Shown here piece after piece: positions 6,801 to 8,605 of a stretch of 8,605 nucleotides of DNA. The notes under the pieces are model-generated. The model was given only the letters and a program-made list of their open reading frames with translations, had not been told where the DNA came from and ran no database searches. Position numbers and translations under genes: made by a program. This DNA is from Bacteroidales bacterium (lineage in GTDB: Bacteria; Bacteroidota; Bacteroidia; Bacteroidales; JAADGE01): the NCBI GenBank assembly GCA_029934265.1, contig JAOZMN010000112.1, positions 1 through 8,605 of the forward strand, in the 5' to 3' direction. Numbering within the stretch: position 1 is the first letter of the stretch; each line of letters starts with the position of its first letter.

Positions 6801-8605
6801 CTAAACCGGTTCGAATTGTTCCGGAAAATTCCATATCTCTGTTTTTCTTGACTATCAAATCTGCCGAAGGGTCAAAAGCTGTTCGTCGAGTTTTACTAAT
6901 CGTAATACGGTGCGGATAGGGAATATTCATATCCATTGTATTCAAACTTATTGCGGCGACATTACCGTCTCTTGCCGTTGCTCCGAACGTGAGGTCGTCA
7001 TAATCTTTCACTCCGGAACGTGCATCGGTGTAATGATATAACTTCGGATTAACTGTTGTCCATTTCGTTGTCGGGTCGTAAGAGACAAATCCGGCTTCGG
7101 ACAAATCTATAAGTCGAAACCGCACAGGTGCAGGCTTTTTCTTAAGAAAACGGGAAAGTTCATAGGCATAAAAACCTGTAATACCGAGTTCGGTAACTTC
7201 CTGATGACTCAGAGTTTTAGCAAGCCGGCGAAAATCTGCATCTTTCTTTTTATAATCATTATAAAAATCTTTCATCTTCATTGCTTTCAATGCGTCATAA
7301 TCGTTATCGGCAATGGCATTTTCATATTTTATTTTTGCGGCTCTGTATTTTACAAATCTCAATATTTCAAAAAGCGGATTATTATCATCGTGCATTTGAA
7401 TTTTTTCATATTCTTTGCCGGAAAAAAACGATGCCGATTCAAAATTAGCCCCGCCACCGATAAAATATAAAGCAGTATCATTTTTCCATTCCAGTCCGAA
7501 TGAACTTATTGCAAGTTTATGATAGGAATCTATAAAATTAGTTTTCCCGTTACTCGCTTTTGAACGTTTGAGCGTAAACGTATTTGAACGAATTACGGCT
7601 TCTACACTTTGATGCAAGATAGTACTTTCCGGCGTTTGATTAATTATAATTGTTGCATTTTCGGAAAATATTTCTTTTTTTCTCAATACAAATTCCATCG
7701 ACTTGGCAAGTAAAAAAACGTCTCCTTTTCTATATAATTTAACTTCAGCCGGGTCGGTATCTGTTCCGAAACCGATTATTGTTTTTCCGTTCATTGCTAT
7801 TCCTCCGGCAAAATCTACATTATCTATAATTTTTTCTAATTTTATATGATTATCGTAAGAACTAAATTTCGGATATACATCTTTATCTAACAAATAATCG
7901 GATATTTTATCACTGTATTTTCCCGGTACAGTTTCGCTCAATACTTCCGAGTTTGTAAATTTTACGGAATCCGCTGTAAATTCTTTATTTGCCATATTGA
8001 TAGTATATTTTCCTAATTCCGCATATACGGCATTAGCCGGTTTGCCGACTCTTTCCCATGTAACCTTCCCGCCTGTTCCTATCCAATACTTTTCCAAAGG
8101 ATTGTAAATTCCTTTAGTATTCTTTATCATTGAAATATTTACATAGCCTCTAATCTTTTCATACAGAGGAACTCCGTATTTATTTCTAAGTGTGTCTCCA
8201 TTTTTATCTCTTCTTAATTTTTTAATACCTTTATTAATTTTAAATTTACAACCTACGGTTATATTATCAAAAATTATATTTAATTCATTTTTTTTCTTGT
8301 CAAAAACAAATTTATATGCTTTGCTGTCCGTAGTCCATTTGTGTAAACGTGTTGTAGTGATATATTTATTTTTTTCCAATCCGTGTATTTGTATCAATAA
8401 TTTTTTAACATCTGTAAGTGTATATAATGCTGATTTTGAAGTGTATATAATAAATTCATGGAAAACAATAAGATTTGTTATCGAACTTTTTTTCAGAAGA
8501 GGAACTATTCCGAGATAAGTCAGAAAATCATTTTTTTTATTTAATCTTTTTTTCAAAAAATAGTTTGAAACTTCGAGTATCAATTTTGTTTCTTTTACAC
8601 TCAAT
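3817..8605 (-). CDS. Very large beta-rich protein of unknown function, 5' end outside the window
   Basis: At least 1595 residues are encoded without interruption. The frame runs off the window edge, so the TTG at 8602-8604 is probably internal and any signal peptide is not visible; residue numbers count from it. I recognise no characterised domain. Most of the protein alternates short polar/hydrophobic beta-strands with G/D/N turns, for example around 590-630, 720-770, 865-900, 1045-1105 and 1290-1335, in the loose style of OstA/LptA-like or TamB/AsmA-like envelope proteins. Two more helical stretches interrupt this, about 411-490 and 1358-1422. The region 1425-1510 (including DIGIGSINGVPIN and WFYFTYMNG) looks like a compact conserved C-terminal module. 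Residues 1561-1595 form an acidic tail with 24 Asp/Glu of 35. No transmembrane helix is evident in the visible part. From memory it resembles large uncharacterised proteins conserved in Bacteroidota. Periplasmic or outer-membrane location is inference. It is transcribed convergently with the phosphatase gene and ends at the hairpin at 3764-3799. Confidence 0.88.
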   Translation of the reverse strand, partial: LSVKETKLILEVSNYFLKKRLNKKNDFLTYLGIVPLLKKSSITNLIVFHEFIIYTSKSALYTLTDVKKLLIQIHGLEKNKYITTTRLHKWTTDSKAYKFVFDKKKNELNIIFDNITVGCKFKINKGIKKLRRDKNGDTLRNKYGVPLYEKIRGYVNISMIKNTKGIYNPLEKYWIGTGGKVTWERVGKPANAVYAELGKYTINMANKEFTADSVKFTNSEVLSETVPGKYSDKISDYLLDKDVYPKFSSYDNHIKLEKIIDNVDFAGGIAMNGKTIIGFGTDTDPAEVKLYRKGDVFLLAKSMEFVLRKKEIFSENATIIINQTPESTILHQSVEAVIRSNTFTLKRSKASNGKTNFIDSYHKLAISSFGLEWKNDTALYFIGGGANFESASFFSGKEYEKIQMHDDNNPLFEILRFVKYRAAKIKYENAIADNDYDALKAMKMKDFYNDYKKKDADFRRLAKTLSHQEVTELGITGFYAYELSRFLKKKPAPVRFRLIDLSEAGFVSYDPTTKWTTVNPKLYHYTDARSGVKDYDDLTFGATARDGNVAAISLNTMDMNIPYPHRITISKTRRTAFDPSADLIVKKNRDMEFSGTIRTGLVKIKGTNFKFNYDNYKVSFINADSAFLRVLYKENDTSKIYKTKNVNSTLENLTGELEIEKKGNLSGKDASVTNYPILTTSKKSSVHYDKKNKQGDAYKHDEFFFDAEVFTIDSLANLREGSLAFSGKMNAGGIVPDFNDKLTVQSDGSLGFVHETTGNVIDIFGGKGKLRSKSGDGKSNVNLSNNGFGASGEITWLTTITRATDFIFLPATVSSDTASIIINKSKTGNKAYPQVAGEKIKMTWNAEADSMLYTTTDKPVKMYDKKVTLKGNFVYTPKDLTGNGTVKLYEGTLISTDYRFRENDFKSYSTDAFIKQDSAKAAQSNMMNTYVNLKAGKAVFQRRNDESVIKLVSEYTIEADHYVWDIGKKKFHIDTDITELCDPAKMTEKNVPLDKNYLTDVCAFTDKLFLEEENRSLYKSTQKDREGLKFYGKKSDFDSKTGDLTVHEVLKINVADIVVTPATDVIIRKNGLMDSLVKTVIRDTSGVHTITNVNITIDGRNEYRASSGIYQYIDENETAQNIYFKEIYFSKQDKNRRSVGEGIIEKDSTFTLSPAFEYHGNVQFNANEPSLRFYGFARLKHTCASEPFWFNFDARIAPDSIYIPMKPLMNSDTSYKKAKIMAAVITSMDSVHVYTSFLSNMPDGKKGIPLLNVRDSGNYVFYDKKLTKYRISNLAKIKDRSLTGNYLDLETQNCKVYGEGKINFSNETKVNKQGKYVITKYIYGQFEIESVGVIYNDIEASKVDLETMTSFNFFFDKKALSLINQTIEEAAKTQSFKAVDITKSDYVENMQEYMGVEKTTAMMTEYAENSGVLKKLPKELQKTLVFTDLKLRWDTESKSFKSQGDIGIGSINGVPINKYVKGKVQIHKTRHGAAKGKVDIYLEITPDKWFYFTYMNGVLRGSSSIEEFKLIVTKLKDRDRKPTFPKGERHYSGKPYIYFWTSDTTKDNFLKGFKTGVTFIDDDENLDKFEDEFDDDTEDDEILDEDNPDEDPDDE

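Noticed and set aside
8192..8518. 108-codon plus-strand open frame near the window end
   Set aside because: Antisense to the giant gene, with a composition expected of a shadow and no recognisable motif.
8602..8604. TTG as the true start of the giant protein
   Set aside because: It sits at the very edge of the window, and the sequence that follows is not a signal peptide or a typical N-terminus; the frame most likely continues upstream.

Overview
The window is AT-rich DNA that looks like it comes from a member of the Bacteroidota, possibly an uncultured one. The genes carry no recognisable Shine-Dalgarno sequence: the bases before the start codons are simply A-rich. The protein families also fit. 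They include a Bacteroidota-style Fmt, a secreted TPR / transmembrane / SpoIIE-type phosphatase, and a very large beta-rich protein of a kind I associate with this phylum. The phylum call is inference from gene content and style, not from a marker-gene search.

Layout: (1) positions 1-100 are an AT-rich leader in which I see no separate gene. (2) 101-1084 (+) encodes methionyl-tRNA formyltransferase (fmt), intact with all catalytic residues. (3) 1085-1253 is an intergenic stretch with several short inverted repeats, probably the leader of the next gene. (4) 1254-3500 (+) encodes a 748-residue predicted membrane signalling protein: signal peptide, TPR array, one transmembrane helix, coiled coil and SpoIIE/PP2C serine phosphatase. 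(5) 3501-3816 is a convergent intergenic region. It holds a pair of 9-bp direct repeats, a 63-codon small gene that looks like an antitoxin but has lost its start codon by an apparent one-base frameshift, and a strong hairpin placed as the terminator of the minus-strand gene. (6) 3817-8605 (-) is at least 1595 codons of one uninterrupted gene whose 5' end lies beyond the window. It encodes a large, mostly beta-strand protein of unknown function with a strongly acidic C-terminal tail.

The three main genes do not form an obvious pathway. fmt is a housekeeping translation gene. The phosphatase is a sensor and output protein of the partner-switching type. The large minus-strand protein is probably an envelope protein and is the least understood item here. 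No tRNA, rRNA, CRISPR array, transposase or complete mobile element was seen.
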